Assembly (NCBI GenBank): GCA_038496445.1
Contig: JALMLS010000194.1
Coordinates: forward strand, 1 to 64,000
Reading direction: 5' to 3'
DNA: 64,000 nucleotides
Source: Trichosphaerium sp. ATCC 40318
Lineage: Eukaryota > Discosea > Flabellinia > Trichosidae
Positions 35,723-46,427 of the stretch are shown one piece after another. The stretch's first letter is position 1. Each line of letters opens with the position of its first letter. Position numbers and translations under genes: made by a program. The notes beneath the pieces were generated by a model. The model had not been told where the DNA came from. It did no database searches and worked only from the letters and a program-made list of their open reading frames with translations.

Positions 35723-35983
35723 CGGACCCACGTTTTTTCCGAATTTTTCGAAAGAAAAAATTCGAAAAAATAGAATTCGATACAAAAACCGAATGCCTAT
35801 ACCCACCAATGGATCACTATATGTGAGCGAAGGTCGGGTTCTAGTTCCGAGCACAGCGAGGACCCGACCGTAAGTGAACCAGGCGCTTTCTAGTTTAGTG
35901 GACTGCCCTAGCTATGCATCTTTCTACGAATTCTATTTTTTCGAATTTTTGTTTTCGGAAAATTCGGAAAAAACTATGGCCCC
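35723..35983. mobile_element. hAT-type MITE, copy 1
   Basis: A 261-bp element with imperfect terminal inverted repeats of about 50 bp (left end 'cggacccacgttttttccg', right end the complement of 'ggggccatagttttttccg'). It is bounded by a perfect 8-bp target-site duplication GGAAGATA (35715-35722 and 35984-35991). Inside is a GC-richer hairpin (ggtcgggttct ... aggacccgacc). No coding capacity. The 8-bp duplication is typical of hAT elements. It would be mobilised by a transposase elsewhere. Confidence 0.88.
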
Positions 35984-36514
35984 GGAAGATAATCGCAGTA
36001 TTTTACCTACGCAAACTGTACACGGTACGACCAAACCACATATGTGCTCAATGAGCTAAAAGCGAATTAAAACGGTATGATGTCCTACAAAGCTACACGC
36101 ATTACTGCCAAACACACGGCATGAATGCCTCAAACACTGGCTTTACATGCTTCAAAAAATCAACGTACGTGTATAACGTACTAGCGCCTACTCCACGCTA
36201 ACAAAAGCGCTATGGCAGCACCCAAACAGCAAGGCACCCAGTGTAACAATTAATAACGTTAAACCCTCCCCAAACTCCACCAGCGTTGCTGTAGGCTTTG
36301 TAAACGCCGCCAGGTGTCAACTATGTAAATAAAAAATTTTGCTATGGGGTTTGTTAAATCACGTGGGTTTGAAACGGTGATTCAAGCGTGAGGTAGATCG
36401 CATTAAAAAGGACATTTGCAAAATGTGTCATGAGTCAAATCCGTCAGATCTGACAGCTCAGCGGAAACTGGATTTTTTTTGCTAAAAGTCAGTCTCAAGA
36501 CAGACAATGTTAAA

Positions 36515-36739
36515 AAAAAACAACTTATATCCAAAGAGCCATTAAATACCACTATCACCAAAATACCAGCTGTAGAGGTATTTGCATACCAAGATCCAGA
36601 TACAAGCAAAAGAGCATTGGTAAAAAATGTTTCAGTATGGTTAACTCGTAAAAAAAAGACGTCCGAGATTTGCCTACCAAAATGAAATTAGATGGCTATT
36701 TTTCAAAGCCAACAATTATTACGACCATATCACGCGTTT
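36515..36739 (+). repeat. 5' flank shared by RCC1-SAM copies 5 and 6 (second instance)
   Basis: Nearly identical to 30881-31106, ending at the copy 6 start codon. It holds an open frame (VFAYQDPDTSKRALVKN...) that is not conserved in frame in the other instance. Confidence 0.75.
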
Positions 36740-38518
36740 ATGGCAGAGCCACAATCTTCGTCGGTTAATTTACAATATGTTAACCGTTTGGCCACTGGTG
36801 ATGAACATTCAATGGTAATTGCAGACGATGGCTTTGTTTACACGTGGGGACGAAACTATGAGCGCCAATTGGGTAATACAGACGAAAATGAGAGTTATAT
36901 CGCAAGACCAATAAAATCACTCATAAATATCGTCTGTATTGCTGCTGGATACTTTCATAGCCTTGCAGTTGATTCAAACGGTATTGTGTATGCATGGGGT
37001 TATAATTTAAATGGTGAATTGGGTCTGGGTGACTTTGCGTCACCTGTTTCGTCACCAACACGTGTTCCAAATCTCAACAATATCACGAAAGTCTCTGCCT
37101 ATGAAGTGAGTATGGCGTTATCAAAATCAGGTCATGTCTACTCTTGGGGATACAACAGATATCAAGGATTGGGTCATTCATTCGACAATTTGAAAGTTTC
37201 ATCACCAGCGGTTATTCCAAATCTTCAAAATGTTCAAAAAATTCAAACTAATCGGTTTGTAAGTGGAGCAATGACATCAACAGGTCATGTCTTTCTTTGG
37301 GGAACAACAAATAATAAAGCAAGAGATGAAGCAAGAGATAAATCATTATTCTTGAATCCAAAGACAATTTCACGTGTTCCAAGTATTGATGATGCCACTG
37401 ATATTGCCATTGGTTCTCGTCATGTACTTGTTCTCCTCAAGTCAGGACAAGTATTTTCTTTTGGACGCAACTACAATGGGTGTCTTGGGTTGGGTATTGA
37501 TGACAAGTATGGCCAGGGTATCATCAAAGGACTCAATAACATCAAATCTGTACATGCTGGTGTGCGGACATCATTTGCGATTGATGATGAAGGTTGTTTG
37601 TTTGGTTGGGGTAAAGGGAAATGGATTGATTCGTTCAGATCAAACAAACCATTAAAATTACCTGGAAAATATCTTGAGTTTGCCAATAAACGATGGCATT
37701 ACTTGGCAATATCTCATGACTTTAAGTTGGTCACAGGTGGAAATAATCATTATGGTAAATCAACACCACAAAAGTTGACATTCAACAATCACCAAAAGGT
37801 ACTTTGTAATCTCATTCATCTTTCTGTCTATTTGACAAGTCATTAGCAAACAAACAAAGATACTTGCAAATCCGAAGACAATGACATGAAAGAAGACAGA
37901 AAAGACAAGTACTTGTCAAAAGCTGTGGTTGATCCCAATCGTGACTACACCAAGTTTGGAGATGCTCCTGAACATCTTGATATCATTCAAGATGCCTTTG
38001 AAGCCTTTAAAATACTAAATCAAGAAAAAGATGTATTGTTTGTATTACAAAAATAGCTTTTAACACTAACGAACCTGGTAGACTGACAAAGTGTTTACTC
38101 CGTCACCTGATGAATCCAATCTCCAACCTCCAAATGACACGAATGAAATACCGCCACTAAATTCATGGATTGATAAGCCTCAAGTTTCTGTTGTTAACAC
38201 CAACAAGAAGGTAACCATCTTTGTTTTGCGTTCAGAAACAGAAAAATAACATAATTATTTTAGTCGCAATTCAGTCCACCACATGAGACTCAATCAATTG
38301 ATACTGTTGTTCAACCGACACAACCACAGATCGTTAATTGGAAGTTATTGCTTGCGAGGTTGGGCATCAAAAGCGAGAGAGCACAAGAACTTGGATTGTT
38401 GATGAACGAATTACGTATTAAACCTGACGACATTAACCAAGATGTACTGATTGAAATTGGATTCAGTTTGATGGAACGTATCAAAATCACCAAAGCGAAG
38501 CTTAACAACGTCATTTGA
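36740..38518 (+). CDS. RCC1-SAM family protein, copy 6
   Basis: Exons 36740-37798, 37847-38032, 38082-38210 and 38264-38518 sum to 1629 nt (542 residues), in phase. Seven-bladed RCC1 propeller, linker, SWIDKPQVSVV exon, SAM-like exon ending KAKLNNVI. Variable pairs by blade: DE, YF, YE, RF, SR, VR, RW. The blade 4 loop carries an in-frame repeat (KARDEARDK), making it four residues longer than copy 7. Exon 2 lacks seven codons (AMNAELK) found in all other copies, a 21-bp in-frame loss. Tail exons and introns are nearly identical to copy 7, while the propeller's variable codons are not. Confidence 0.88.
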
Positions 38519-39348
38519 ATCATTAGGTGAACAATCAAAGAAGAAGTTACAAATACAAAGATGTACTGACGTTGTAGGAGAATAGAATAAATAGTTTTAT
38601 ATTTATTTTATCACGTGTATATCACTAGTTTTTTTTTTTTTTTTTTTGCGTTTTTTTTTGTTAGCCCCTACGTCCACTCTTCTTCAAACAGCTTGGTAGA
38701 AAACCTACCTACTGACTCTCATATGACACCAATGTGGCTCAGTGCTATTTCTTTCAAGAATCGTTAGAGATTAAGTTTTGGCAGGTGCTATAAAAGCTTA
38801 CTCGTTTACAAGGCACTAATCACGCTCACTTTTATTTTTTTTTATTTTCGGATTTGGTATCGCTTTCAAGGTTACTATGGTTACTAGGTATAAATAACCG
38901 CTTGGCGTACATGGGTTTGCACTACTTTTCGCGAAATTGATTAGAGCCACGATTGACTAAAAAATGTGCTGTTTTCTGCAAAAATGTTGTATAAAAGGTC
39001 TCCAAAAGAACAGATTTCGAAATTGATTATAGCCACGATTGGCTAAAAAAAGTGATATTTTGTATGTTATTGAAAAATTAAAGTCCTGTTTGTGATTGTG
39101 AATAAGCACTACATAGCACTTGCTTACATATGTTAATATTCTCATAGAGTGTAAACGTTTATTGTCGTTTATCAAGCTTCCAATACATTAACCAACAACA
39201 GCTGATTTCTTGATGCCATTTTTTTCCAAATCTGAAATTTGTTACCTTCTAAAAGTTGAAACGTTTTTTCTTGTGCTTGTTACAATTATGGCGCCACTAA
39301 TACCACAACATCTAAAGCATGTTTTTAGATGATTTTAAAATTTTCAAG
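38519..39348. other. Intergenic with a diverged tandem repeat
   Basis: No gene seen. A roughly 40-bp unit ('cgaaattgatta.agccacgattg.ctaaaaaa') occurs at 38932-38970 and again at 39017-39055. The piece 'ctgttttctgcaaaaatgtt' just after the first unit recurs at about 42520. Confidence 0.5.
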
Positions 39349-39520
39349 TGCTACAAGTACGTGCATACCTCTGGGTGCTTCAGGGAATACTTGCCTAAAT
39401 GGCACTATTTTTTTGTGTACCATTTATGATAACCTATATAACTATATTTGCATATCATACAATGTGGAATTAAACAGTACCTATATAGTAGGCTACTGTT
39501 CAAATAACATTATGGATTAA
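39349..39520 (+). CDS. Possible Cys-rich secreted-protein exon (uncertain)
   Basis: An open exon after a TTTTCAAG acceptor encodes a Cys- and Asn-rich stretch (TSTCIPLGASGNTCLNGT ... FLC ... ICISYN ... GYCSNN) and ends at TAA 39518. The spacing of five cysteines suggests an extracellular module. No start exon with a signal peptide is evident nearby, so it may be a relic. Confidence 0.25.
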
Positions 39521-40689
39521 TATCCGAAAGTATGATGAGTGAAAGGCTCAGTGATTCTACGAAATTTTGTTTAAAAAACAGCGTTTTTGGGTGGCTCTTT
39601 TTTTTCCTTTTTGACTGTACATTAATCCATAGGCTGTGAATGTTTATGGAAAGACAGCTTTGATTTGGACAGGTAATATCACACAACAAGGTAAAACATA
39701 TGTTATTCATGTTACTATTTAGTACTAATGGTATTCAATAAAATCGATCAATTTTAGTCAAAGCCAATGCCGATATATCGGCTGTTGATAAACTACTTAC
39801 GTTTATTTGTCTGCGTTGCATCAACATACATTGGTGCCAACCAAGGGTTTACATAGGAGTTACACCTACCACTCTCAACATGAGAAGAGACAGGACGCCT
39901 ACTAGGCGGACTGTAATTGTCCGGTTAAGACCAACCGCCCAGAAAGGAGTGATCAGGTCAAGTTGTAAAAGCTGACCAAGTTCGTTGATGGTTGATAGCA
40001 ATGTCAGATTGGAGGAGCGCTGGCAGGCGCTCATATTTGTATTTGTGAGTGAATAAACGTTGAGAGCACATGCTGCCACCGTGTTGAATAGAGTTATATT
40101 CCAGCCAGACAATTCTGAGAAGAACCAAGAACTCAATTTGTTGCTTGGGTTTGAGTTTACCTAAGTTGTATAGTATACTAGAGTTGTACTTGAAAGATAG
40201 TTTAAGCGTAGAGCATAGAACAGAGGCCAGATTAGGCGGAGGGGAATAGGCTGTTGATAAAGCTGGAAACACAGAGCACAGGACCTTCAAATTTTTAACT
40301 GTCTTGACGGAACTTACAAGAACTAGCGAAAGTGACAAGATCTGGCGCTGCAAATTTTTGTTTAATTAATAACACGACTTTTGCTAAGGCATTCATGGAT
40401 ATGGCAATAAACTACTTTGCAAGAGAATTTGTATGTAGCAGCTGCCGCTTTAGCTGCTGTTTTTTCTTGTCAACCTTACCAGAACGCTCTGATGTGAGCT
40501 TGCTAATAGGTGCCACTGCCAAATGTGTTTTAAAAAACAGTGCAAAAACTTTATTTTGGCATCGCTGCACGTAGGTGATGCTACGGTAGCATTATTTTGA
40601 GTTTTTGAAACAAAGAGAGCAAGGATAACAATACGGACTATACAGTCACGTCACAGTCAATGTAAACAATACAGCTTTTGATCTCTGTG
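39521..40689. other. Intergenic, no gene supported
   Basis: Contains overlapping minus-strand frames at 39849-40353 (up to 131 codons) in a locally GC-richer stretch. They lack family resemblance, splice signals and consistent coding bias. Confidence 0.35.
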
Positions 40690-40697
40690 CAACTCAA

Positions 40698-40950
40698 CGG
40701 ACCCACGTTTTTTCCGAATTTTTCGAAAGACAAAATTCGAAAAAATAGAATTCAATACAAAAACCGAATGCCCTATACCCACCAATGGATCACTATATGT
40801 GAGCAAAGGTCGGGTTCTAGTTCCGAGCACAGCGAGGACCCGACCGTAAGTGAACCAGGCGCTTTCTAGTTTAGTGGACTGCCCTAGCTATGCATCTTTC
40901 TACGAATTCTATTTTTTCGAATTTTTGTTTTCGGAAAAAACTATGGCCCC
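40698..40950. mobile_element. hAT-type MITE, copy 2
   Basis: A 253-bp element about 97% identical to 35723-35983. It differs by a 9-bp loss near the right end and one extra base. Bounded by a perfect, different 8-bp duplication CAACTCAA (40690-40697 and 40951-40958), which proves independent insertion. Confidence 0.9.
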
Positions 40951-40958
40951 CAACTCAA

Positions 40959-42020
40959 GTCTAACTACCTTGTTTGTCCAATTTTAAACGGCGCACAATC
41001 TGTATTATGATAATACCTAATGTACGTACCTGCAACTGAACAAAACCTAGCATAAAAATGAAAGTCTACCAAAAAAAAAAACTACCGTTAAAGAAAAGTC
41101 ATGACTATGCTTCTTGTGGAGGAAGACCTAAGCTGCAACAACATAGGAGTATTAGCTTGAACTTTGTTTGGCTTTTATTGTAGAGGTATCCCATTCGTAG
41201 GTGATAAGGGTTTACTGTTACCTCGTGCAGCTCCGTTGTGGTTTTTGGTCTTTTCTCCATCGCCCATACTCTACCTGGCGTCTATACAACAAAGGTAACG
41301 TTAGTTTAATTTCTTGCGCAACTTCTCATCTTTAGTAGCACAGCGCTCTAACTAGACAGCACCGAGTGATCCTTCTTTTAAGGCTCTCACTCAAAACCAC
41401 TTGTTATTTTGTCCCATTTTGTTTTGAGGTTACAACGCTCACAGTGCACACATATACAGTGTTGGGATTGCGTTTAGTGTTATTGCAGAACTAGTTGGGG
41501 TTTTTTTGTGTCTAATAGTCACACACGCGTGCTGAGGGTTGCTACGGTGTTAGTTGAGCAAAAAAAAAGCGAAAAGGCGTTTTGTCGCAAGTCGTTGCTT
41601 TACACATGCAACTGGGCACGTGTAACAGAAACCAACTGTGGTATTACTTCATTCAGGCATTAGCTTGTTTCACTGTCGGCTTTATTTATACGCATATCAC
41701 AGCCTTGGTATAAAAACCAAGTGTTAAACGCAACTAATGTTGGTGTTAAGATATCTGTTTATAAAGGTTACTCATACCTTCCATTTAGTGGCCATTGACG
41801 TATGATTTGCTTACTAGGATTAACTGATCGGATAAGTAGTCGTCATAACTCCCAATGTGGCCTTATGAAGATATTCAGTTTATCGAAGACTCAAAGCGCG
41901 TTCACCTGTTACATGGTTCAACAACAAGTCAATTTATCTATGTATCACGTCTCCTGAGCTTGATCTTAAATAGTTTGCCACTTAAGCGAAACTACAACAT
42001 CATCTCACTATAATTGCACA
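40959..42020. other. Intergenic, no gene seen
   Basis: No supported coding frame, RNA gene or repeat. Confidence 0.4.
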
Positions 42021-42194
42021 ATGAGCACGGCAGCACCTCCTCGCAGTAATAGGGCTGCGTCACAGAGTTTAAAAACGCGCATTGGGTTATTCGCTGACAA
42101 ATTAAAAGAGTTTGACAAAGAGTACTGCAATACGTGCACAGAGTTCGATGAAGAGCAGGCGGACAGCCGTAAAGAGTTTGAAAGAGCGCTATAA
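42021..42194 (+). CDS. Small coiled-coil ORF, possibly frameshifted (uncertain)
   Basis: ATG 42021 opens a 57-codon frame rich in charged residues (KEFDKEYCNTCTEFDEEQAD). After its TAA, a second frame continues the same style (KKIDAKREARFKRKRVLYAE) to about 42272, as if one base had been lost. It may be a decayed gene. It abuts the tandem repeat below. No family recognised. Confidence 0.3.
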   Translation: MSTAAPPRSNRAASQSLKTRIGLFADKLKEFDKEYCNTCTEFDEEQADSRKEFERAL

Positions 42195-42239
42195 AAAAAT
42201 AGACGCTAAACGCGAGGCACGTTTCAAAAGAAAGCGGGT

Positions 42240-42410
42240 TCTTTATGCGGAAACCTTCTGCTCCTTGCGACCGTAGGGCTGCGTTAAAGGCGAGTTGAAG
42301 TTGAAAGCGTTTTGTTACTCTAAACTTGTTTAAAACTGCGTTTGTGGAAACCATCTGCTTTCTTGCGACCGTAGGGCCGCGTTAAGGGCGAGTTGATGTC
42401 GAAAACTGTC
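42240..42410. repeat. Diverged direct repeat, two units
   Basis: A unit of about 63 bp ('ggaaacc.tctgct..cttgcgaccgtagggc' through 'gcgagttgatg.cgaaa') occurs at about 42247-42308 and 42345-42405, spaced about 98 bp apart. A short related piece (agggctgcgtcacag) lies at 42050. Confidence 0.6.
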
Positions 42411-42588
42411 GTTTGTATCAAGTTGGCAAATCTTTCTTTATTTTTGGTTTTAATCACTAACAGCGTGTGCTAGGCTGCTACTACTATGGATATTTTACAC
42501 AGTTTGATAACACAAAACGACTGTTTTCTGCAAAAATGTTGTACAAAAGGCGAGAATTCGTACTACATAAACCACCTCTCTAGTAAAC

Positions 42589-42762
42589 ATGGACAACGTC
42601 ATTCTACTTCTTGTGATTATGTGTATTGCTGTTAGCTACTGCAACCAATGCTATGGCTACTGTAATACTGCTGTCGTCTCTGGAACATGTGCAAATCCAA
42701 ATTGTAATTGCGACAGGTATGCTTGCCTCGGTTTATGCAATACTGGCGGATTTTGGGTATGA
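42589..42762 (+). CDS. Small Cys-rich secreted peptide (57 residues)
   Basis: Intronless frame MDNVILLLVIMCIAVSYC (signal peptide), then a short mature part with nine Cys: NQCYGYCNTAV, GTCANPNCNCD and YACLGLCNTGGFWV-stop. Size, signal and Cys density fit a defensin- or effector-like secreted peptide. The Cys order does not match a family I can name. Confidence 0.5.
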   Translation: MDNVILLLVIMCIAVSYCNQCYGYCNTAVVSGTCANPNCNCDRYACLGLCNTGGFWV

Positions 42763-42931
42763 ATAGAGTTAACACCTACAGCTCACTTATTCCTTATAGG
42801 AGCCAAAAAAGTGTAAAAGGCGCAAAGTGCACAGCTTGGTATCTATCAGACCAGTGACCATCAACACTTGGCAAAAGCTTCAGAAGTGCTATAATGCACA
42901 TAGGATACTACTATAATTATTCTCGTGTAAG

Positions 42932-43138
42932 CCACCATTTGTACTTACGCTAAACAAGGCACACCAAACCCGGTATCTTATGCTGATATTGTAAGTCAAA
43001 CGTTTCTTGCTATTGCTTTTTTTTTTTTTTGAGTATTGACATTGGTGTTTTTAGCAAGCATGTGCAAATATGTGTCCAAATGACGGAGATTATGGAAGTA
43101 CAATTTGCTTAGAAAACTGTAATTTCTTTTTGAAATAA
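42932..43138 (+). CDS. Second Cys-rich peptide, 3' exons only
   Basis: Exon 42932-42990 (TICTYAKQGTPNPVSYADI) joins in phase across a GTAAGT...TTTTTAG intron to 43055-43138 (QACANMCPNDGDYGSTICLE, NCNFFLK-stop). The paired Cys pattern C-x3-C ... C-x3-C resembles the peptide just upstream. A first exon with a signal peptide is not found; it may lie near 42790-42900 or be lost. Confidence 0.4.
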
Positions 43139-43591
43139 TCATAGTTTCACATCCTTTTTTAAAAGGTTTAGTTTTTTTGGTGTTCAGTTATTTTTCACAC
43201 AAGTTCGAAAAAAGTTCAAAAAAAATGTGTTTGTTGGGACTCCAAAAGGTCGTCGTGTTTAACAGATTCGAAGAAATACAACATGCCGCCAAATTTCGCG
43301 AAATGTAGTGCAAACCCCGTGAAAGTTGGTATGAGTGAAGCTTGTAATTAGGATAACTCTATGGCACCTTAGAGTAATACAATGTCGTCAAAGACCAACT
43401 TCAGTCTGAGTATCTTGTTTGTAATTCGTTGTTTCTTCACAACTCGATTCGCACCTCAATCACGTGTAGCAATGTTTTTTTTCTGAAAGTGCGTTTTGAA
43501 AAAGACTATTTATTCTAAACTACAGTAATCATTACAAAGGGCTGCCTTGGATATTTTTCTAATAGGCACATGTGGTGTTCTCCCTTATAAT
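43139..43591. other. Intergenic, no gene seen
   Basis: Spacer between convergent genes; no supported feature. 'aaatttcgcgaaatgtagtgcaaacccc' at about 43293 is the near reverse complement of a piece at about 38914. Confidence 0.4.
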
Positions 43592-45376
43592 TCAAATGAT
43601 GTTGTTAAGCTTTGCTTTGGTGATTTTGATACGTTCCATCAAACTGAATCCAAGTTCAATCAGTACATCTTGGCTAATGTCGTCAGGTTTAATACGTAAT
43701 TCGTTCATCAACAATCCAAGTTCTTGTGCTCTCTCGCTTTTGATACCCAACCTCACAAGCGATAACTTCCAATTAATGATCTGTGGTTGTGTCGGTTGAA
43801 CAACAGTATCAATTGATTGAGTCTCATGTGGTGGACTGAATTGCGACTAAAATAATTATGTTATTTTTCTGTTTCTGAACGCAAAACAAAGATGGTTACC
43901 TTCTTGTTGGTGTTAACAACAGAAACTTGAGGCTTATCAATCCATGAATTTAGTGGCGGTATTTCATTCGTGTCATTTGGAGGTTGGAGATTGGATTCAT
44001 CAGGTGACGGAGTAAACACTTTGTCAGTCTACCAGGTTCGTTAGTGTTAAAAGCTATTTTTGTAATACAAACAATACATCTTTTTCTTGATTTAGTATTT
44101 TAAAGGCTTCAAAGGCATCTTGAATGATATCAAGATGTTCAGGGGCATCTCCAAACTTGGTGTAGTCGCGATTGGGATCAACCACGGCTTTTGACAAGTA
44201 CTTATCTTTTCTGTCTTCTTTTAACTCTGCATTCATTGCTTTCATGTCATTGTCTTTGGCTTTGCAAGTATCTTTGTTTGTTTGCTAATGACTTGTCAAA
44301 TAGACAGAAAGATGAATGAGATTACAAAGTACCTTTTGGTGATTGTTGAATGTTAACTTTTGTCGTGTTGATTCACCAAAATGATTATTTCCACCTGTGA
44401 CCAACTGAAAGTCATGAGATATTGCCAAGTAATGATTTAATTTATTGGCAAACTCAAGATATTTTCCAGGTAATTTTAATGGTTTGTTTGATGAGAACGA
44501 ATCAATCCATTTCCCTTCACCCCAACCAAACAAACAACCTTCATCATCAATCGCAAATGATGTACATATACCAGCATGTACAGATTTGATGTTATTGAGT
44601 CCTTTGATGATACCCTGGCCATACTTGTCATCAATACCCAACCCAAGACGCCCATCCTCGTTGTGTCCAAAAGAAAATACTTGTCCTGACTTGAGGAGAA
44701 CAAGTACATGCTCATAACCAGTGGCAATATCAGTGGCATCATCAATACTTGGAACACGTGAAATTGTCTTTGGATTCAAGAATAATGATTTATCTCTTGC
44801 TTCATCTTTTGTTGTTCCCCAAAGAAAGACATGACCTGTTGACGTCATTGCTCCACTTACAAACAAATTAGTTTGAATTTTTTGAACATTTTGAAGATTT
44901 GGAATAACCGTTGGTGATGAAACTTTCCAATTGTCGAATGAATGACCCAATCCTTGATATATGTTGTTTCCCCAAGAGTAGACATGACCTGATTTTGATA
45001 ACGCCATACTCACATGAAAGGCAGAGACTTTCGTGATATTGTTGAGATTTGGAACACGTGTTGGTGACGAAACAGGTGACACAAAGTCACCCAGACCCAA
45101 TGCGCCATATGAATTACAGCCCCATGCATACACAATACCGTTTGAATCAACTGCAAGGCTATGTTCGTATCCAGCAGCAATACAGACGATATTTACGAGT
45201 GATTTTATTGGTCTTGCGATATAACTCTCATTTTCGTCTGTATTACCCAATTGGCGATAGTTTTGTCCCCACGTGTAAACAAAGCCATCGTCTGCGATTA
45301 CCATTGAATGGTATCCACCAGAGGCTAAACGGTTAACATATTGTAATTTAACCGACAAAGATTGTGGTTCTGCCAT
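43592..45376 (-). CDS. RCC1-SAM family protein, copy 7
   Basis: Exons 45376-44333, 44284-44078, 44028-43900 and 43846-43592 sum to 1635 nt (544 residues), in phase. Architecture as copy 6; tail exons nearly identical to copy 6 (SWIDKPQVSVV; SAM-like end KAKLNNII). Variable pairs by blade: GY, YE, FH, LF, YE, IC, LN. The blade 1 loop has lost one codon (WGQNYRQLG against WGQNYYRQLG). Upstream, about 60 bp matches the flank of copy 1, although the tail belongs to the copy 6 group. The copy is therefore a mosaic. Confidence 0.88.
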
Positions 45377-45652
45377 TTAAACGCGTGTAATGAGCTCAAA
45401 TTGATATTTAATTTTGATAGCCAAATCTCAACTATCTAGAGCGAATTTTGCTAAGCAGTGCCACTTGTTGTACACACGTAAATACGCATGGGAAACATGT
45501 TGTCACTAGTTTTAGTGCGTTTGTGTTATTTTGAAAGTCAAAAAAAAATCAATACTGTTTACGCGCAAAAAAAGTCAAATTTTTGCTGCGAAGAATTTAA
45601 ATCACTATTTCCTCCACTTGTTAGGCTTTGGCAGTACTGATACTGCTGTTGC

Positions 45653-46427
45653 ATGGCGCAGGTGGAACGTTGTGTGTGCTGTGAATACGTCAGGGCTGCT
45701 AAAGGCTCTAGAGTTACAGTACATTACAAAAATGACCAATGGCACATGGGAAGCTTTCTTTGTTTGTTAGATGTGCATAGCGAAGCGGATAAAGGATTTG
45801 CGTGTGCTCAGTGTCGGAATGAAAACGCAATTGCGGTAAAGGTATGTCTAAAACCAAAAAACGGCAGCCAAAAGCCGACAAACTCTACAGCACCTATTTT
45901 ACTACTACTTCTGAGAGTTTGGCTTCCATTTTTTGATTTTGGCTTGAGATTTCAGGCCAACACAAAATCACATGCCTATTTTTTTTTTACCAACTTCCTC
46001 AAAGTGTTGTTAACGCATCTATAAGGCGTTTAAGAGGAGAGGAAGGCCTATTGGACCGTTTTCAAAACTCAAATCAAAAAAATACCAAAAACAGTGCGTC
46101 AAACTACTCCAATAATCACACTTACACAAGGATAGGCAGTTGGATGCGTTTAACAACAAAGTGCAAAACACGTGGTAGCGTTTCTTAAAACTCAAAGTAG
46201 GTATGCAAGAAGGTGCAGAGTTACAGTATCAAGTTCGAAAAATAGAGTTGCTTGAATACGAGAGTAGTAAACAAGAAAAAAACTTTGAATTTTGGGAATT
46301 GGATGAGGATTTTGTTGCTAGTCAAGTTCCTGCTAATGATAAAAGAGTACGCAAGGCATTTGACTGGAGCACACTAGATGTTTTGGATGAAAATAATGGC
46401 ATTGGAGATGAGCCTTTTTGTCTTTAA
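45653..46427 (+). CDS. Small protein with paired CxxC motifs, unrecognised
   Basis: Exon 1 (45653-45841) encodes MAQVERCVCCEYVRAAKG ... FACAQCRNENAIAVK, with two C-x-x-C pairs about 50 residues apart that could bind one zinc. A further exon is likely at about 46024-46110 (AFKRRGRPIGPFSKLKSKKY), then a last exon from about 46228 (KIELLEYESSKQEKNFEFWE ... RKAFDWSTLDVLDENNGIGD) ending at TAA 46425. The middle and last junctions are inferred from reading frame, not certain. No family named. Possibly nuclear (basic middle, acidic tail). Confidence 0.45.

Noticed and set aside
35800-35900. tRNA gene or tRNA-derived SINE in the MITE core (GGTTCTAGTTCC resembles a B box)
   Set aside because: No A box, cloverleaf or poly(A) end. 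The inverted ends and 8-bp duplications identify a DNA-transposon MITE.
36479-36685. Short protein gene upstream of copy 6
   Set aside because: The duplicate flank upstream of copy 5 has indels that break this frame, so it is not conserved as coding.
39849-40353. Minus-strand gene of about 131 codons
   Set aside because: Overlapping frames in a GC-richer patch, without splice signals, family motifs or consistent coding pattern.
44445-45336. Antisense open frames inside the RCC1-SAM genes (also frames in the second forward phase around 93 codons long)
   Set aside because: They recur in every copy because the propeller DNA is conserved; they are shadows of the RCC1 frame.
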